Assembly (NCBI RefSeq): GCF_001682865.1 | Contig: NZ_MAQX01000001.1 | Coordinates: 558,001 to 622,000 of the forward strand | DNA: 64,000 nucleotides | Source: Bacillus sp. FJAT-26390 | Lineage (GTDB): Bacteria > Bacillota > Bacilli > Paenibacillales > Paenibacillaceae | Direction of reading: 5' to 3' | Shown: positions 40,408-51,285 of the stretch, in pieces | Position numbering within the stretch: the stretch's first letter is position 1 | How the letters are laid out: each line of letters starts with the position of its first letter | Notes under the pieces: generated by a model | The model's input: the letters and a program-made list of their open reading frames with translations, nothing else | The model's database searches: none | What the model was told of the DNA's origin: nothing | Made by a program: the position numbers and the translations under genes

Positions 40408-41649
40408 ATGAAACAAAGAGTTGTAGTTACGGGTATGGGGGTTATTACCTCGCTCGGTTCCGATTTGGAGCAATTCTGGGGTAACCTGTTAGAAGGAAAA
40501 TCTGGGGTATCGGTTGTTGAGGCTTTCGATTTCTCCGAATACCCGACACGTATTGCCGCAGAAATCAAAAATTTTAATCCCGAAGATTATGGTTTAGATA
40601 AAAAAGAAGCTCGCAGAATGGACCGTTTCGTGCAGTTTGCAGCTGTAGCAAGCCAACTAGCGGTTAAAGATGCGGATTTGCAAATAGGTCAAAATGCGGA
40701 CGCTGAACGCGTTGGCGTTATGGTCGGTTCCGGTATCGGCGGACTTGGCACATGGGAAGACCAGCATAACATTTTGCTGGAAAAAGGCCCTAAGCGCGTT
40801 AGCCCATTCTTTATTCCGATGATGATCGCAAACATGGCGTCTGGCCAGGTATCGATGCTCACTGGCGCAAAAGGTCCGAACAGCACGGCTGTAACAGCAT
40901 GTGCAACGGGAACGCATTCGATCGGCGATTCATTCAAGCTGATTCAGCGCGGCGATGCCGACGTGATGATCGCAGGCGGAGCGGAAGCAACGATCAGACC
41001 TACGGGCATGGCAGGCTTTTGTTCGATGCGCGCGATGTCCGTTCGCAATGAGGAGCCTGAAAAGGCAAGCCGTCCGTTCGATACGGACCGCGATGGTTTC
41101 GTAATGGGTGAGGGCGCCGGCGTACTGGTGCTGGAATCGCTAGAGCATGCGCAAGCACGCGGAGCAAAAATTTACGCGGAAGTCATTGGCTACGGCATGA
41201 GCGGAGACGCTCATCATATGACTGAGCCTGATCCAGATGGTGCTGCTCGCTGTATGGTAAAAGCTTTGAAGGATGCTGGAATTGAGCCTTCAGAGATCGA
41301 TTACATCAATGCGCATGGCACATCGACTCCGGTTGGTGATCGTTCGGAAACGAAGGCGATCAAGAAAGCGCTCGGAGATCATGCTTACAAAGTCGCAGTA
41401 AGCTCAACAAAATCGATGACAGGTCACTTGCTTGGTGCGGCTGGCGGCGTTGAAGCCGTTATTCTTGGCCTAACGCTTAAAAACGGCATCATTGCTCCGA
41501 CTATTAATTTGGACAATCAAGATCCAGAGTGCGACCTTGATTACGTTCCGAATAAACCGCGCGAAGCGAATGTGAAGACAGCTTTGTCTAACTCATTTGG
41601 CTTTGGCGGCCACAATGCATCGATCGTGATGAAAGTTTATGAAGCGTGA
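40408..41649 (+). CDS. fabF: Beta-ketoacyl-ACP synthase II FabF
   Basis: A 413-residue condensing enzyme extending acyl chains. Catalytic Cys in [14 protein letters not shown], two His in [11 protein letters not shown] and [16 protein letters not shown] at 40408 has GAGGTGAATC upstream. Its stop overlaps the rnc start by 11 nt. Confidence 0.97.
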   Translation: MKQRVVVTGMGVITSLGSDLEQFWGNLLEGKSGVSVVEAFDFSEYPTRIAAEIKNFNPEDYGLDKKEARRMDRFVQFAAVASQLAVKDADLQIGQNADAERVGVMVGSGIGGLGTWEDQHNILLEKGPKRVSPFFIPMMIANMASGQVSMLTGAKGPNSTAVTACATGTHSIGDSFKLIQRGDADVMIAGGAEATIRPTGMAGFCSMRAMSVRNEEPEKASRPFDTDRDGFVMGEGAGVLVLESLEHAQARGAKIYAEVIGYGMSGDAHHMTEPDPDGAARCMVKALKDAGIEPSEIDYINAHGTSTPVGDRSETKAIKKALGDHAYKVAVSSTKSMTGHLLGAAGGVEAVILGLTLKNGIIAPTINLDNQDPECDLDYVPNKPREANVKTALSNSFGFGGHNASIVMKVYEA

Positions 41650-42343
41650 TTCCTTCTATGAGCTGCAGCAGCGGCTGCAGCTCAGCTTTAAGCGGACGAA
41701 GCTGCTCAGACAGGCCTTTACCCATACCTCTTATGTGAATGAACACAAGCGCGGTTCTGCTCAGGATAATGAGCGATTAGAGTTTCTCGGAGATGCTGTC
41801 CTGCAGCTCCTTGTGTCGGAATATTTGTTCGCAACTTATCCGCAGCGTCCGGAAGGTGAGCTCACGAGAATGCGTGCATCGATCGTGTGCGAGCCTTCCT
41901 TGGCCCAATTCGCGGAACGTTTAGAGCTTGGCTCTCACGTGCTGCTAGGGCGCGGTGAAGAGCAGCTCGGCGGCAGGCAGCGTCAAGCGCTGCTTGCTGA
42001 CTTGTTTGAGTCATTTGTTGGTGCGATCTTCCTTGATGCAGGCATTGAGCAGACGAGGGCATTTTTGAATGAGCACATGTTCCCATTCGTTGAGTCTAAC
42101 GATTACGGCCTGCTAGTGAAGGATTCCAAGTCGAAGCTTCAGGAGCGCTCGCAGCATCATGGGCTTGGCGCCGTTGAATATCGCATCATTGAGGAACGTG
42201 GACCTGCGCATGACCGTGAATTTGTCGTTGAGGTATATCTCGGGGAAGAACGTTTTGGCGTTGGAAGCGGGAGAACGAAGAAGGAAGCGGAGCAGCGCGC
42301 AGCGGCTGAAGCATGGCGTACGCTATCGCAGGAGCAAGTCTAA
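41639..42343 (+). CDS. rnc: Ribonuclease III
   Basis: A 234-residue endonuclease cutting double-stranded RNA in rRNA processing. Catalytic signature [20 protein letters not shown] near residue 47 and second acidic site [14 protein letters not shown]-terminal dsRNA-binding domain from about residue 160 ([31 protein letters not shown]). It overlaps fabF, then a terminator follows. Confidence 0.97.
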   Translation: MKRDSFYELQQRLQLSFKRTKLLRQAFTHTSYVNEHKRGSAQDNERLEFLGDAVLQLLVSEYLFATYPQRPEGELTRMRASIVCEPSLAQFAERLELGSHVLLGRGEEQLGGRQRQALLADLFESFVGAIFLDAGIEQTRAFLNEHMFPFVESNDYGLLVKDSKSKLQERSQHHGLGAVEYRIIEERGPAHDREFVVEVYLGEERFGVGSGRTKKEAEQRAAAEAWRTLSQEQV

Positions 42344-42349
42344 TCAGCG

Positions 42350-42403
42350 AAGAGAGTGTCCAAAGCAGGCCATACGGCCCTCTGGACGCTCTCTCTTTTT
42401 TTG
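42350..42403 (+). terminator. Terminator after rnc
   Basis: AGAGAGTGTCC (42351-42361) pairs with GGACGCTCTCT (42384-42394, one G-T pair), with an internal GGCC pair, followed by eight T residues. Confidence 0.88.
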
Positions 42404-42481
42404 CAGAAAGAAGAATGAACAAGTGTGGCGCGAGCAAGGCGAAAGCAGACGCGCAGTGGTTGTTTTTAGCCGCCATAATGG

Positions 42482-42510
42482 TTATCAAGGCCCATAAGAT
42501 GTGGTACAAT
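42482..42510 (+). promoter_or_regulatory. Promoter of smc-ftsY
   Basis: TTATCA (42482-42487) and TACAAT (42505-42510) with a 17-nt spacer, 24 nt before the smc start. Confidence 0.7.
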
Positions 42511-42534
42511 GAGGGGTGAGGTGAAAACCAAGAC

Positions 42535-45500
42535 ATGTTTCTGAAACGGATTGAATTATCAGGCTTTAAGTCTTTCGCAGATCGGACGGAAATGGAGTTT
42601 GTAACCGGGATCACTGCGGTGGTTGGGCCAAACGGCAGCGGTAAAAGCAACATTTCGGACGGCATACGCTGGGTGTTGGGCGAACAAAGCGCGAAGAGTC
42701 TGCGCGGCGGCAAGATGGAGGATATTATTTTTGCCGGAAGCGACGCTCGTAAAGCTGTTAACTACAGCGAGGTTTCGCTGACCCTAGACAATGCCGACGG
42801 TGCGCTTCCCCTTGAGTACAACGAGGTGACCGTGACGCGCCGTGTGCACCGAAGCGGCGACAGCGAATATTTAATTAACAAGCAGCCATGCAGGCTAAAA
42901 GATATTACCGAGCTGTTCATGGATACCGGTATCGGTAAAGAGGCTTATTCCATCATTGGACAAGGCCGAATTGAAGAGATTTTAAGTACGCGCTCCGAGG
43001 ATCGGCGCGGTATTTTTGAGGAAGCCTCCGGCATTGTCAAGTACAAGTCGCGTAAGCGCGAGGCACAGAGGAAGCTCGACGAAACCGAGACGAATTTGCT
43101 GCGCATCCACGATCTTGTCACGGAGCTTGAGGATCAGGTTGGCCCGCTGCGCAAGCAGTCCGAGAAAGCTATCCATTTCAAGGCGCTTAAGGAGCAGCTC
43201 AAAACGAAAGAAATCTCGATGTACGTACATAACATTGAACAAATCCACGGCACATGGACGGAAGCAAACGGCAAGCTTGAGCGGTTGACGCAGGAGCAGC
43301 TTCAGCTTTCCACCGTTGTCAGCAAGCATGATGCGCATTTGGAGAAGGATCGCCAGCAGCTGCGGGAACTTGAGCAGGCGCTCGATCAGCTTCATGAAGC
43401 GATGCTGCAAATTAGCGAGGATTTTGAGAAATGCGAAGGCTACGGCGAGGTTTTGAAAGAACGCAAACGCAATTTGGAGCAAAATAAGCGGCAATTGGAG
43501 GAATCCATTGCATCGCAGGATGCCAGAATTGGCACGATGACGCAGGAGGAAGCGGAATTCCGCAGCCGTGCAGCAGCGCTTCAATTGCAGCTTGCCGATC
43601 TTCGCTCGAAAATATCCGAAGAGGAAGCTCGTTTGCTTGGCGTTGCAGGCGGCGCGGTTGCTGATGCTGAGGAGACGCTTAAGAGCGAACTGCTCGAGGT
43701 GCTCAGCGCTATGGCTCAGCATCGCAATGAAATCAGATATGCGGCGCAGCAACAGGATACATTGCAGCGGCGTATGGAGCGGATTAGCGAGGACGAGACC
43801 AAGTGGCTGGAGCAGCAAGAGAAGTTGGATGCGAGGCGTTCGGAGCTAGCGGAGGCGCTTGAGTCTACGCTTGCGCGGCTTGAGCAGGCAAGAAGCAAGA
43901 CGCTTACCGAATCCGAGCAAACGAGAGCGATTTCGCAAAGCTTGGAAGAAGTAACGCTAGCGATTCGCAAGTGGGAGCAAAAGCTCGACAGCCATGTATC
44001 GAGGCGCGACACGATGAAGGAAATGCAGGATGCGCTCGACGGCTTTATGCAAGGGGTTAAAGAAGTGCTCAAAGCTTCAAGGCGCGGCAACGGCGGAATC
44101 AGCGGTGTCCATGGCGCGGTGGCAGAGCTTGTCCGTGTTCCGGAACGGATCGAAACCGCAGTTGAGACAGCGCTTGGCGGTGCCTTGCAGCATATTGTCA
44201 TGGAGGACGAGAAAACAGCTCGTACCGCGATTGCTTTCTTGAAGCAGCGCCAGCTTGGACGGGCAACCTTCCTTCCGCTTGACGTCATTCGCGGCAGGCA
44301 AGTGCCCGAACATGACAAACGGACTGCGGAATCCGTAGAGGGCTTTGTTGGGGTAGCGGCAGATTTGGTCAGCTCGGATTCTCGTTACGCCGCAATCGTC
44401 AACAATTTGCTCGGCAACGTCCTGCTTGCCGAAACGCTTGAGCAAGCGAACCGGATCGCCTCAAAATGCCAATACCGCTATCGCGTCGTGACGCTTGAAG
44501 GCGATATCGTCAACGCGGGCGGCTCGATGACGGGCGGCAGCTTGCAGAAGAAGGGCGCAAGCTTGCTTGGACGTCAACGCCAGATCGACGGGCTTGATCA
44601 AGAGATTGCCGATGCACGCCGGATGGTTGAGCAGCTGCGCAGCAAGCTTAGCGATTTGCGCAAGGAGCATTCGATAAGAACTCATAATATCGAGGAGCTT
44701 CGTGCGGAAGGCGAGAAAAGCCGCATTGAAGAGCAGCAAATTAGGGCTGAGCTTCAGCAGCTTCATAATGAAGCCAAACATCTGGATGAGCAGCGGCAGC
44801 TGTATTCGGCAGACCGCAATACGCATTTATCCGAGCAAAAGGATGTGCAGGCAGCTGCAGCAGCGGCTGAGCTTCGTTTGGAGCAGCTTGTTCTCGATGA
44901 AGTAAGGCTGCAGGAAGCAATCCGCATGGCGGAGGAGCGCCGCAAAGCGAGCGAATCCGCTAAGGAAGAGCTGCAAGGCCAGCTTACCGATATTAAAATC
45001 GCAGCAGCCAAGACGGATCAGGAGAAGCTTTCGTTCGAGGATCAATCGGCGCGCGTGCGGGCTGACATTCAGCGGGCGAAGCAGGAGCTGGAAGGGCTGC
45101 GCTCGTTATCTGTTCAGCAAGAGGAAGAGATAGAAAGACATGCGAACGAGACGGTTCAGCAGATCGAGCAGCTCAATCACCTCCGAATAAAGAAGCAAGA
45201 ATGCGCAGAACAGACGGATCTGAAGCGATCCGCGCGTGCACAGCGTATTGCCGAGCTTGATTTGGGCGAGAGTGAGACGAAGGAGCAGCGCGCGCAGCTC
45301 AGGCAGGTTGAGGAGCAAATGCGGCAAACCGAAATCGCCGCTAACCGGCTCGACGTTGAGCTCGATAACTTGCTTCGCAAGCTTAGCGAGGAATATGAGC
45401 TTAGCTACGAGCTGGCTAAGGAGCAGTATCCAGTGCCGGAGGATGTTCTTGGGACACAGAACGAGGTACGGGACATCAAACGCCAAATTACGTCGCTCGG

Positions 45501-46113
45501 CGAGGTTAACCTTGGCGCGATTGAGGAATATGAGCGGGTAAGCGAACGGTTTCAGTTTTTATCGGAGCAGAAGGATGATCTTATAGACGCGAAGACAACG
45601 CTGTATCAGGTTATCCGTGAGATGGATGAGGAGATGTCGAAGCGGTTTAAAACGACTTTTGAAGCGATTCGCGGCCATTTTGTCGTCGTATTCGCGAAGT
45701 TGTTCGGAGGAGGCAGGGCAGATCTAGTGCTCGTTGAGCCGGATCGCGTGCTTGATACCGGCATCGACATCGTTGCGCAGCCGCCGGGCAAGAAGCTGCA
45801 AAACCTGCAGCTTCTCTCGGGCGGTGAGCGCGCACTGACGGCAATAGCATTGCTGTTTGCCATTTTGCAGGTGAAGCCGGTTCCGTTCTGCGTGCTTGAC
45901 GAAGTTGAAGCCGCGCTCGATGAGGCAAACGTATCCAGGTTCGCGCAATATTTGCGCGAGTTTTCGGAGCTGACGCAATTCATAGTCGTTACGCATCGCA
46001 AAGGTACGATGGAAGAGGCGGATGTGCTGTACGGCGTTACGATGGAGGAAGGCGGGGTATCGAAGCTGGTATCCGTACGCTTAGAGGATGAGGAAGAGCC
46101 GGTATCCGCATAA
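42535..46113 (+). CDS. smc: Chromosome segregation SMC ATPase
   Basis: A 1192-residue condensin subunit that compacts and separates chromosomes. Walker [21 protein letters not shown] near the N-terminus; two long coiled coils (about residues 170-500 and 670-1000) around a hinge at about 510-660; ABC signature [11 protein letters not shown] and Walker [17 protein letters not shown] near the C-terminus. Standard length. Followed at about 40 nt by ftsY, as in B. subtilis. Confidence 0.98.
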   Translation: MFLKRIELSGFKSFADRTEMEFVTGITAVVGPNGSGKSNISDGIRWVLGEQSAKSLRGGKMEDIIFAGSDARKAVNYSEVSLTLDNADGALPLEYNEVTVTRRVHRSGDSEYLINKQPCRLKDITELFMDTGIGKEAYSIIGQGRIEEILSTRSEDRRGIFEEASGIVKYKSRKREAQRKLDETETNLLRIHDLVTELEDQVGPLRKQSEKAIHFKALKEQLKTKEISMYVHNIEQIHGTWTEANGKLERLTQEQLQLSTVVSKHDAHLEKDRQQLRELEQALDQLHEAMLQISEDFEKCEGYGEVLKERKRNLEQNKRQLEESIASQDARIGTMTQEEAEFRSRAAALQLQLADLRSKISEEEARLLGVAGGAVADAEETLKSELLEVLSAMAQHRNEIRYAAQQQDTLQRRMERISEDETKWLEQQEKLDARRSELAEALESTLARLEQARSKTLTESEQTRAISQSLEEVTLAIRKWEQKLDSHVSRRDTMKEMQDALDGFMQGVKEVLKASRRGNGGISGVHGAVAELVRVPERIETAVETALGGALQHIVMEDEKTARTAIAFLKQRQLGRATFLPLDVIRGRQVPEHDKRTAESVEGFVGVAADLVSSDSRYAAIVNNLLGNVLLAETLEQANRIASKCQYRYRVVTLEGDIVNAGGSMTGGSLQKKGASLLGRQRQIDGLDQEIADARRMVEQLRSKLSDLRKEHSIRTHNIEELRAEGEKSRIEEQQIRAELQQLHNEAKHLDEQRQLYSADRNTHLSEQKDVQAAAAAAELRLEQLVLDEVRLQEAIRMAEERRKASESAKEELQGQLTDIKIAAAKTDQEKLSFEDQSARVRADIQRAKQELEGLRSLSVQQEEEIERHANETVQQIEQLNHLRIKKQECAEQTDLKRSARAQRIAELDLGESETKEQRAQLRQVEEQMRQTEIAANRLDVELDNLLRKLSEEYELSYELAKEQYPVPEDVLGTQNEVRDIKRQITSLGEVNLGAIEEYERVSERFQFLSEQKDDLIDAKTTLYQVIREMDEEMSKRFKTTFEAIRGHFVVVFAKLFGGGRADLVLVEPDRVLDTGIDIVAQPPGKKLQNLQLLSGGERALTAIALLFAILQVKPVPFCVLDEVEAALDEANVSRFAQYLREFSELTQFIVVTHRKGTMEEADVLYGVTMEEGGVSKLVSVRLEDEEEPVSA

Positions 46114-46154
46114 ATAAAGACAAACCGGCAATGTGAGGATGGGGAGTTGAACCG

Positions 46155-47162
46155 ATGAGTTTTTTTAAGAAGCTGAAGGAAAGTATCGCAACGAAGACCG
46201 AAGCGGTAACGAATATTTTTAAAGAGGGCTTGTCGAAGACGCGCACTGCGTTCGTTGAGAAGGTCGAGGAGCTCATTACGCGCCGCAAGAAGATCGACGA
46301 GCTGTTTTATGAGGAGCTTGAAGAAATTCTAATCGGCGCGGATGTCGGCGTTAATACCGTCATGCAGCTGATTGACGAGCTTCGCGTCGAGGTGAAGAAG
46401 CGCAAGATCGAGGACGCTGCCGATTTGCAGCCTATTTTGTCCGAGAAGCTGATTCAGCTAATGAAGGGTGACGATCAATCCGGCTTGCGCATGGCGCCAA
46501 GCGGAATCACCGTTATTTTGTTCGTAGGCGTTAACGGCGTCGGCAAAACGACAACGATCGGAAAGCTGGCGCATAAGTTCAAGAGCGAGGGCAAAAGCGT
46601 ACTGATGGCAGCAGGCGATACGTTCCGTGCAGGAGCGATCGAGCAGCTTGAGGTATGGGGCCAGCGCGTTGGCGTTGACGTGATCAAGCAGCAATCGGGA
46701 TCAGACCCGGCAGCCGTAATGTTCGATGCGGTGCAAGCTGCCAAGCAGCGCGGCGTAGATGTGCTCTTATGCGACACGGCAGGCAGGCTGCAAAATAAAA
46801 CGAATTTGATGGAAGAGCTGAACAAAATTTTCCGCGTCATTCAGCGCGAGTTGCCGGATGCTCCGCATGAGGTGTTGCTCGTTCTTGACGCAACGACTGG
46901 TCAAAACGCGCTCAGCCAAGCGAAGCTGTTCGGCGAGAAGAGCGGCGTTACCGGCCTAGTGCTGACGAAGCTTGACGGGACGGCAAAAGGGGGCATCGTC
47001 ATCGCGATCCGTAATGAGCTCAGCTTACCAGTGAAGCTTGTTGGACTGGGCGAGAAGATGGGCGACCTGCAGCAATTTGATTCGGAGCAGTTCATTCATG
47101 CGTTGTTCGCTGGATTAATTCAGCGCGAGGAATTGCAGGACGAGGAAAAAACAGCTGAATAA
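46155..47162 (+). CDS. ftsY: Signal recognition particle receptor FtsY
   Basis: A 335-residue GTPase that docks SRP at the membrane. It has an N-domain (to about residue 110) and G-domain with GVNGVGKTTTIGKLAHKF, DTAGRLQNKTNLMEEL, TKLDGTAKGG and GLGEKMGDLQQFD. The acidic A-domain is short, as in Gram-positives. GGGGAG lies before the ATG. Confidence 0.97.
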   Translation: MSFFKKLKESIATKTEAVTNIFKEGLSKTRTAFVEKVEELITRRKKIDELFYEELEEILIGADVGVNTVMQLIDELRVEVKKRKIEDAADLQPILSEKLIQLMKGDDQSGLRMAPSGITVILFVGVNGVGKTTTIGKLAHKFKSEGKSVLMAAGDTFRAGAIEQLEVWGQRVGVDVIKQQSGSDPAAVMFDAVQAAKQRGVDVLLCDTAGRLQNKTNLMEELNKIFRVIQRELPDAPHEVLLVLDATTGQNALSQAKLFGEKSGVTGLVLTKLDGTAKGGIVIAIRNELSLPVKLVGLGEKMGDLQQFDSEQFIHALFAGLIQREELQDEEKTAE

Positions 47163-47225
47163 GCTGGTTTTAAGTCATGTGGAGCGGTTGTTAATGCGGC
47201 TTTTAAAGGTGACAAGGGGAAATGC

Positions 47226-47255
47226 TTGACAGCTGCCTATGACGTCATGTATGAT
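47226..47255 (+). promoter_or_regulatory. Promoter of ylxM-ffh
   Basis: TTGACA (47226-47231) and TATGAT (47250-47255) with an 18-nt spacer. The leader down to 47328 includes a small inverted repeat AAGGTATTTACCTT. Confidence 0.8.
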
Positions 47256-47328
47256 AAAAGACGTTGTCAGGTGTAAAGGTATTTACCTTGTCGGTGACAC
47301 AAGCTTAATAACAGGAGGGGCTGACGGG

Positions 47329-47691
47329 ATGAAAGCAAATGAACCAGATGCCTTATCCAAAACGACCCGTATAAACTTGTTGTTCGACTTTTACGAGCCG
47401 CTCTTGACAGAGAAGCAGCGGACGTTTCTCAAATATTATTTTCACGACGACTTCTCACTTGGAGAAATCTCAGCCGAATTCGGCATAAGCAGACAAGCGG
47501 TATACGAGCATATCAAGCGTGCCGAACAGGTGCTTGAGAGCTATGAGAGCAAGCTCGGCTTGCTTGTCCGGCATGAATCGCTTCTACAATTAACCGTGCA
47601 GCTCGTGAACAGCGTGAATGAGCTTTCGATTGCCGAGCAGGACAGGCAGGCGCTCATGAGCATGATTGCACAATTTCAAATAACCGATTAA
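47329..47691 (+). CDS. ylxM: SRP-associated HTH protein YlxM
   Basis: A 120-residue protein with a sigma-70 region 4-like [23 protein letters not shown], and [19 protein letters not shown] before it. Homologues in streptococci support SRP function. The ATG at 47329 with AGGAGGGG is chosen; the open frame starts at 47239 inside the promoter. Placed immediately before ffh as usual. Confidence 0.95.
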   Translation: MKANEPDALSKTTRINLLFDFYEPLLTEKQRTFLKYYFHDDFSLGEISAEFGISRQAVYEHIKRAEQVLESYESKLGLLVRHESLLQLTVQLVNSVNELSIAEQDRQALMSMIAQFQITD

Positions 47692-47717
47692 AACATAATG
47701 AGTGGAGGTGACGGTAC

Positions 47718-49094
47718 ATGGCAGCATTTGAGAGCTTATCAAGTCGGCTTCAAAATGTGTTCAGCAAGCTGAGGGGCAAAGGTAAGGTTTCCGAGGAAGA
47801 TGTTAGCGAAGCAATGCGTGAGGTGCGATTGGCGCTTCTCGAGGCGGACGTTAACTTCAAGGTCGTGAAGGACTTTATCGCGAAGGTGAAGGAACGGGCT
47901 ATCGGCCTCGATGTGTCAAAGAGCTTTACACCCGGCATGGTCGTCATCGATATCGTAAATAAAGAGCTGACCGAGCTGATGGGCGGCACGCAAAGCAAGC
48001 TTGCGAAGGCGAACAAGCCTCCAACCGTCATTATGATGGCGGGCTTGCAGGGTGCCGGTAAGACAACGACGACGGGCAAGCTGGCTAAGCTCCTACAGAA
48101 GAGCAATAATAAGCCGCTTCTTATCGCGTGTGATATCTATCGTCCCGCGGCAATCAAGCAGCTTCAAGTGCTCGGCGATCAAATCAATGCGCCGGTTTTC
48201 TCCTTGGGTGATCAAACCTCGCCTGTAGAAATTGCGCGTGCCGGACTCCAGCATGCCAAAGAGAACGGCAATGATTATGTCATCATCGATACCGCCGGCC
48301 GCTTGCATATCGACGAAGAGCTGATGGAAGAGCTGAAGCAAATCCATCAGGTTACGAAGCCGGATGAAGTGCTGCTCGTTGTTGATGCGATGACAGGGCA
48401 AGATGCAGTTAACGTTGCACAAAGCTTTCATGAACAGCTCGCTTTAACGGGTGTTGTGCTGACGAAGCTCGATGGCGATACCCGCGGTGGCGCGGCGCTT
48501 TCGGTTAAAGCCGTAACAGGCTGCCCGATTAAATTCGCGGCGATGGGTGAGAAGATCGACTCCTTGGAGCCGTTCCACCCGGAGCGTATGGCTTCCCGGA
48601 TTCTCGGAATGGGCGATATGCTCTCCTTGATCGAGAAGGCGCAGTCGAACATCGATGCGGAGAAAGCGAAGGAAATGGAACGTAAAATGCGTACAGCAGA
48701 ATTTACGTTCGACGATTTCCTGGAGCAGATGGAGCAGGTTCGCAACCTTGGGCCGCTCGATCAAATTATGGATATGCTGCCCGGCATGAACAAGATGAAG
48801 GGCATGAAGGATATGAAGGTCGATGAGAAACAAATCGGCCGAGTCGAGGCGATTGTCCGCTCCATGACGAAAGAGGAGAAGCAAAAGCCGGAGCTGCTTA
48901 ATCACAGCCGTCGCAAACGTGTAGCTGCAGGCAGCGGCACGACGATCGTCGAGGTTAACCGCCTCATTAAGCAGTTTGACGACATGAAAAAAATGATGAA
49001 GCAATTCTCATCGATGATGGGGCCGAAAGGTCCGAAGGGCGGCAAGAAAGGCCTAAAGGGCATGCTCGGCAAAAATATGAAGTTCCCGTTTTAA
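47718..49094 (+). CDS. ffh: Signal recognition particle protein Ffh
   Basis: A 458-residue GTPase that binds signal sequences and SRP RNA. NG domain with MAGLQGAGKTTTTGKLAKLL, DTAGRLHIDEELMEELKQ and TKLDGDTRGGAAL; C-terminal Met-rich M domain (MLPGMNKMKGMKDM; HSRRKRVAAGSGT). Co-transcribed with ylxM upstream and rpsP downstream. Confidence 0.98.
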   Translation: MAAFESLSSRLQNVFSKLRGKGKVSEEDVSEAMREVRLALLEADVNFKVVKDFIAKVKERAIGLDVSKSFTPGMVVIDIVNKELTELMGGTQSKLAKANKPPTVIMMAGLQGAGKTTTTGKLAKLLQKSNNKPLLIACDIYRPAAIKQLQVLGDQINAPVFSLGDQTSPVEIARAGLQHAKENGNDYVIIDTAGRLHIDEELMEELKQIHQVTKPDEVLLVVDAMTGQDAVNVAQSFHEQLALTGVVLTKLDGDTRGGAALSVKAVTGCPIKFAAMGEKIDSLEPFHPERMASRILGMGDMLSLIEKAQSNIDAEKAKEMERKMRTAEFTFDDFLEQMEQVRNLGPLDQIMDMLPGMNKMKGMKDMKVDEKQIGRVEAIVRSMTKEEKQKPELLNHSRRKRVAAGSGTTIVEVNRLIKQFDDMKKMMKQFSSMMGPKGPKGGKKGLKGMLGKNMKFPF

Positions 49095-49127
49095 TCGCTG
49101 TTTACTCTTTGAAGGAGGTGAATTTTC

Positions 49128-49400
49128 ATGGCAGTACGTATTCGTTTGAAAAGAATTGGTGCTCATAAAGCTCCTTTCTACCGCGTAGTAGTATCGGATT
49201 CCCGTTCGCCGCGTGACGGACGTTTTATCGAAGAGATCGGCACTTATAACCCGGTTGCACAACCGGCTCAAGTAAAGATCGATGAAGAAAAAGCGTTGAA
49301 ATGGCTGCAAACAGGAGCGCAAGCTTCTGATACAGTTCGTGACTTGCTTTCCAAAGCAGGTGTTCTTAAAAAGTTCCATGAGCTTAAGCAACAGAAATAA
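49128..49400 (+). CDS. rpsP: 30S ribosomal protein S16
   Basis: A 90-residue ribosomal protein; [20 protein letters not shown] is the typical N-terminus, with [26 protein letters not shown] precedes the ATG by 8 nt. Order ffh-rpsP-khpA-rimM-trmD is conserved. Confidence 0.98.
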   Translation: MAVRIRLKRIGAHKAPFYRVVVSDSRSPRDGRFIEEIGTYNPVAQPAQVKIDEEKALKWLQTGAQASDTVRDLLSKAGVLKKFHELKQQK

Positions 49401-49425
49401 CTGTTGAATAGCGGAGGGCCTTGAG

Positions 49426-49656
49426 ATGAAAGAATTGATTCTTGTCATAGCGAAGGCATTGGTTGATCATCCTGATCAGGTGCAAATCAATGTGAAGGAT
49501 GATGACCGTGGCACGATATACGAGCTTTCGGTTCACCCCGAGGATATCGGTAAAATCATCGGTAAACAGGGACGCATTGCGAAAGCGATGCGTACGGTAG
49601 TGACTTCTGCTTCCGTCAAATCGCAAAAGCGCGTCATCGTCGACATTATGTCATGA
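49426..49656 (+). CDS. khpA: KH-domain RNA-binding protein KhpA (YlqC)
   Basis: A 76-residue single KH-domain protein; the motif IGKIIGKQGRIAKAMRTVV contains the GxxG loop (GKQG). KhpA proteins bind RNA, often with KhpB (Jag), and affect cell wall growth and translation in Gram-positives. AGCGGAGGG precedes the ATG. Followed by a terminator. Confidence 0.96.
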   Translation: MKELILVIAKALVDHPDQVQINVKDDDRGTIYELSVHPEDIGKIIGKQGRIAKAMRTVVTSASVKSQKRVIVDIMS

Positions 49657-49671
49657 TGCACGTAATGGAGG

Positions 49672-49702
49672 GAAGGTTAGGATGTATGTCCTAGCCTTTT
49701 TT
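49672..49702 (+). terminator. Terminator after khpA
   Basis: AGGTTAGGA and TCCTAGCCT pair (one G-T) around a TGTATG loop, followed by seven T. Confidence 0.85.
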
Positions 49703-49816
49703 TAATATGCAGCTATTTTAAACACTGCGCATATCCAAACGGCTTCGTCTCCAACGTGGAACGATGCCGTTTTTGCATGTATAATAGAGGGATACACATA
49801 TGAAGGGCTGGTTGTA

Positions 49817-50341
49817 ATGAGCGAAAAATGGTTTACGGTCGGAAAGGTAGTTAATACGCACGGTATTCGCGGAGAGCTGAAAATATTGTCGCAAACGGAT
49901 TTTGCGGATGTTCGCTTCGCACCCGGGAGCAAGCTGCTCATGCTGAACGAGGAAAGCGGAGCATCGCTTGAAGTGAAGGTCATTAGCGCACGGGAGAACA
50001 AAACCGTATACATACTGAAGCTTGAGGGCTTCACTGATATTAATCAGGTAGAGAAATATAAGGGCTGGGTGCTTAAGGTGTCCGAAGCCAATCTGGTTGA
50101 TTTGGACGACGGCGAATATTATTATCATGAAATTATAGGCTGCCGCGTCGTGACGGAAGAAGGCGAGGAGCTTGGCACCATATCGGAAATACTAAGCCCT
50201 GGCGCAAATGACGTATGGGTCGTTGATCGTCCGAAGGGCTCCGGCAAGCAGCTGCTATTGCCTGTCATCGATGATGTTTTGATCAGCGTGAATACGAAAG
50301 AGAAAGTCGTAACGGTCCGGTTGATGGAAGGATTGATTTAA
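49817..50341 (+). CDS. rimM: Ribosome maturation factor RimM
   Basis: A 174-residue 30S assembly factor that binds ribosomal protein S19. N-terminal part [20 protein letters not shown], and PRC-barrel C-terminal part ([40 protein letters not shown]). A TATAAT at 49780-49785 gives a likely own promoter. 4 nt before trmD. Confidence 0.97.
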   Translation: MSEKWFTVGKVVNTHGIRGELKILSQTDFADVRFAPGSKLLMLNEESGASLEVKVISARENKTVYILKLEGFTDINQVEKYKGWVLKVSEANLVDLDDGEYYYHEIIGCRVVTEEGEELGTISEILSPGANDVWVVDRPKGSGKQLLLPVIDDVLISVNTKEKVVTVRLMEGLI

Positions 50342-50345
50342 ACCG

Positions 50346-51098
50346 ATGAAAATTGATGTGCTAACGTTGTTTCCTGAAATGTTCGACGGTGTATTTAACG
50401 CCAGCATTTTAGGAAAAGCGAAGGAGAAAGGGATCGTTACGCCACAAGCGATCAACTTTAGAGCTTATTCGGGCAATAAACATAATACGGTCGACGATTA
50501 TCCGTATGGCGGCGGAGGCGGCATGGTGCTTAAGCCTGAGCCGGTATTTGCAGCTGTTGAGGATCTTAAGCTCGATGACAACATTAAGCCGCGCGTCATC
50601 CTGCTGTGTCCGCAGGGCGCTCAGTTTACGCAGCAGAAGGCGGAGGAGCTTGCAAAGGAGCAGCATCTCGTGCTGATTTGCGGCCACTATGAGGGCTATG
50701 ACGAGCGTATTCGCGAGCATCTCGTAACGGACGAGCTATCCATTGGCGACTACGTGCTGACTGGCGGTGAAATTCCGGCGATGGTGCTTATTGATAGCGT
50801 GGTAAGGCTGCTCCCCGGCGTGCTCGGCAATGAGACATCTGCGGTAACGGACTCGTACAGCACGGGCTTGCTGGAGCATCCGCATTATACCCGTCCGGCT
50901 GAATTCCGCGGCTGGCCGGTGCCGGATGTCCTTATTTCTGGCCATCATGCGAATATTGAGGTGTGGCGGCGCCAGCAATCGCTGCTGCGGACGCTGCAGC
51001 GCCGTCCTGACCTGCTGAAGAGTGCGGCGCTTACCGACAAGGAACGGAAGTGGATCGCTGCACAATTGAAGCAGGAGCCTAATAAAGCAGGCAAATAG
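50346..51098 (+). CDS. trmD: tRNA (guanine37-N1)-methyltransferase TrmD
   Basis: A 250-residue SPOUT methyltransferase modifying G37 of tRNAs to prevent frameshifting. Knot-forming motifs [16 protein letters not shown] and [16 protein letters not shown], plus [14 protein letters not shown] at the substrate loop. It forms a dimer. Follows rimM by 4 nt and is followed by a terminator; in B. subtilis rplS would come next, here an SLH-CAP gene is inserted on the other strand. Confidence 0.98.
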   Translation: MKIDVLTLFPEMFDGVFNASILGKAKEKGIVTPQAINFRAYSGNKHNTVDDYPYGGGGGMVLKPEPVFAAVEDLKLDDNIKPRVILLCPQGAQFTQQKAEELAKEQHLVLICGHYEGYDERIREHLVTDELSIGDYVLTGGEIPAMVLIDSVVRLLPGVLGNETSAVTDSYSTGLLEHPHYTRPAEFRGWPVPDVLISGHHANIEVWRRQQSLLRTLQRRPDLLKSAALTDKERKWIAAQLKQEPNKAGK

Positions 51099-51179
51099 AA
51101 TATCGATGTTAACAAACAAAGTGGTTGAGTAAAAACCACTACATTTTCTCGGAGCAAGCAGACATCGACGAAAAAGAAA

Positions 51180-51220
51180 AATAGCGGTACAGGAATTGCC
51201 TCCTGCACCGCTATTTTTTA
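51180..51220. terminator. Terminator between trmD and the SLH-CAP gene
   Basis: AATAGCGGTACAGGA pairs with TCCTGCACCGCTATT (one mismatch), then TTTTTTA. It sits between converging genes. Confidence 0.88.
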
Positions 51221-51285
51221 TGGTTTTTAACCGATCTGTTCAAATTTTGAAAACCCTCTTTATTATAATAGAAGAAACTGACTTA

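Noticed and set aside
42982..43818. 278-codon minus frame opposite smc
   Set aside because: Leu-rich reverse shadow of the coiled coil; no start site.
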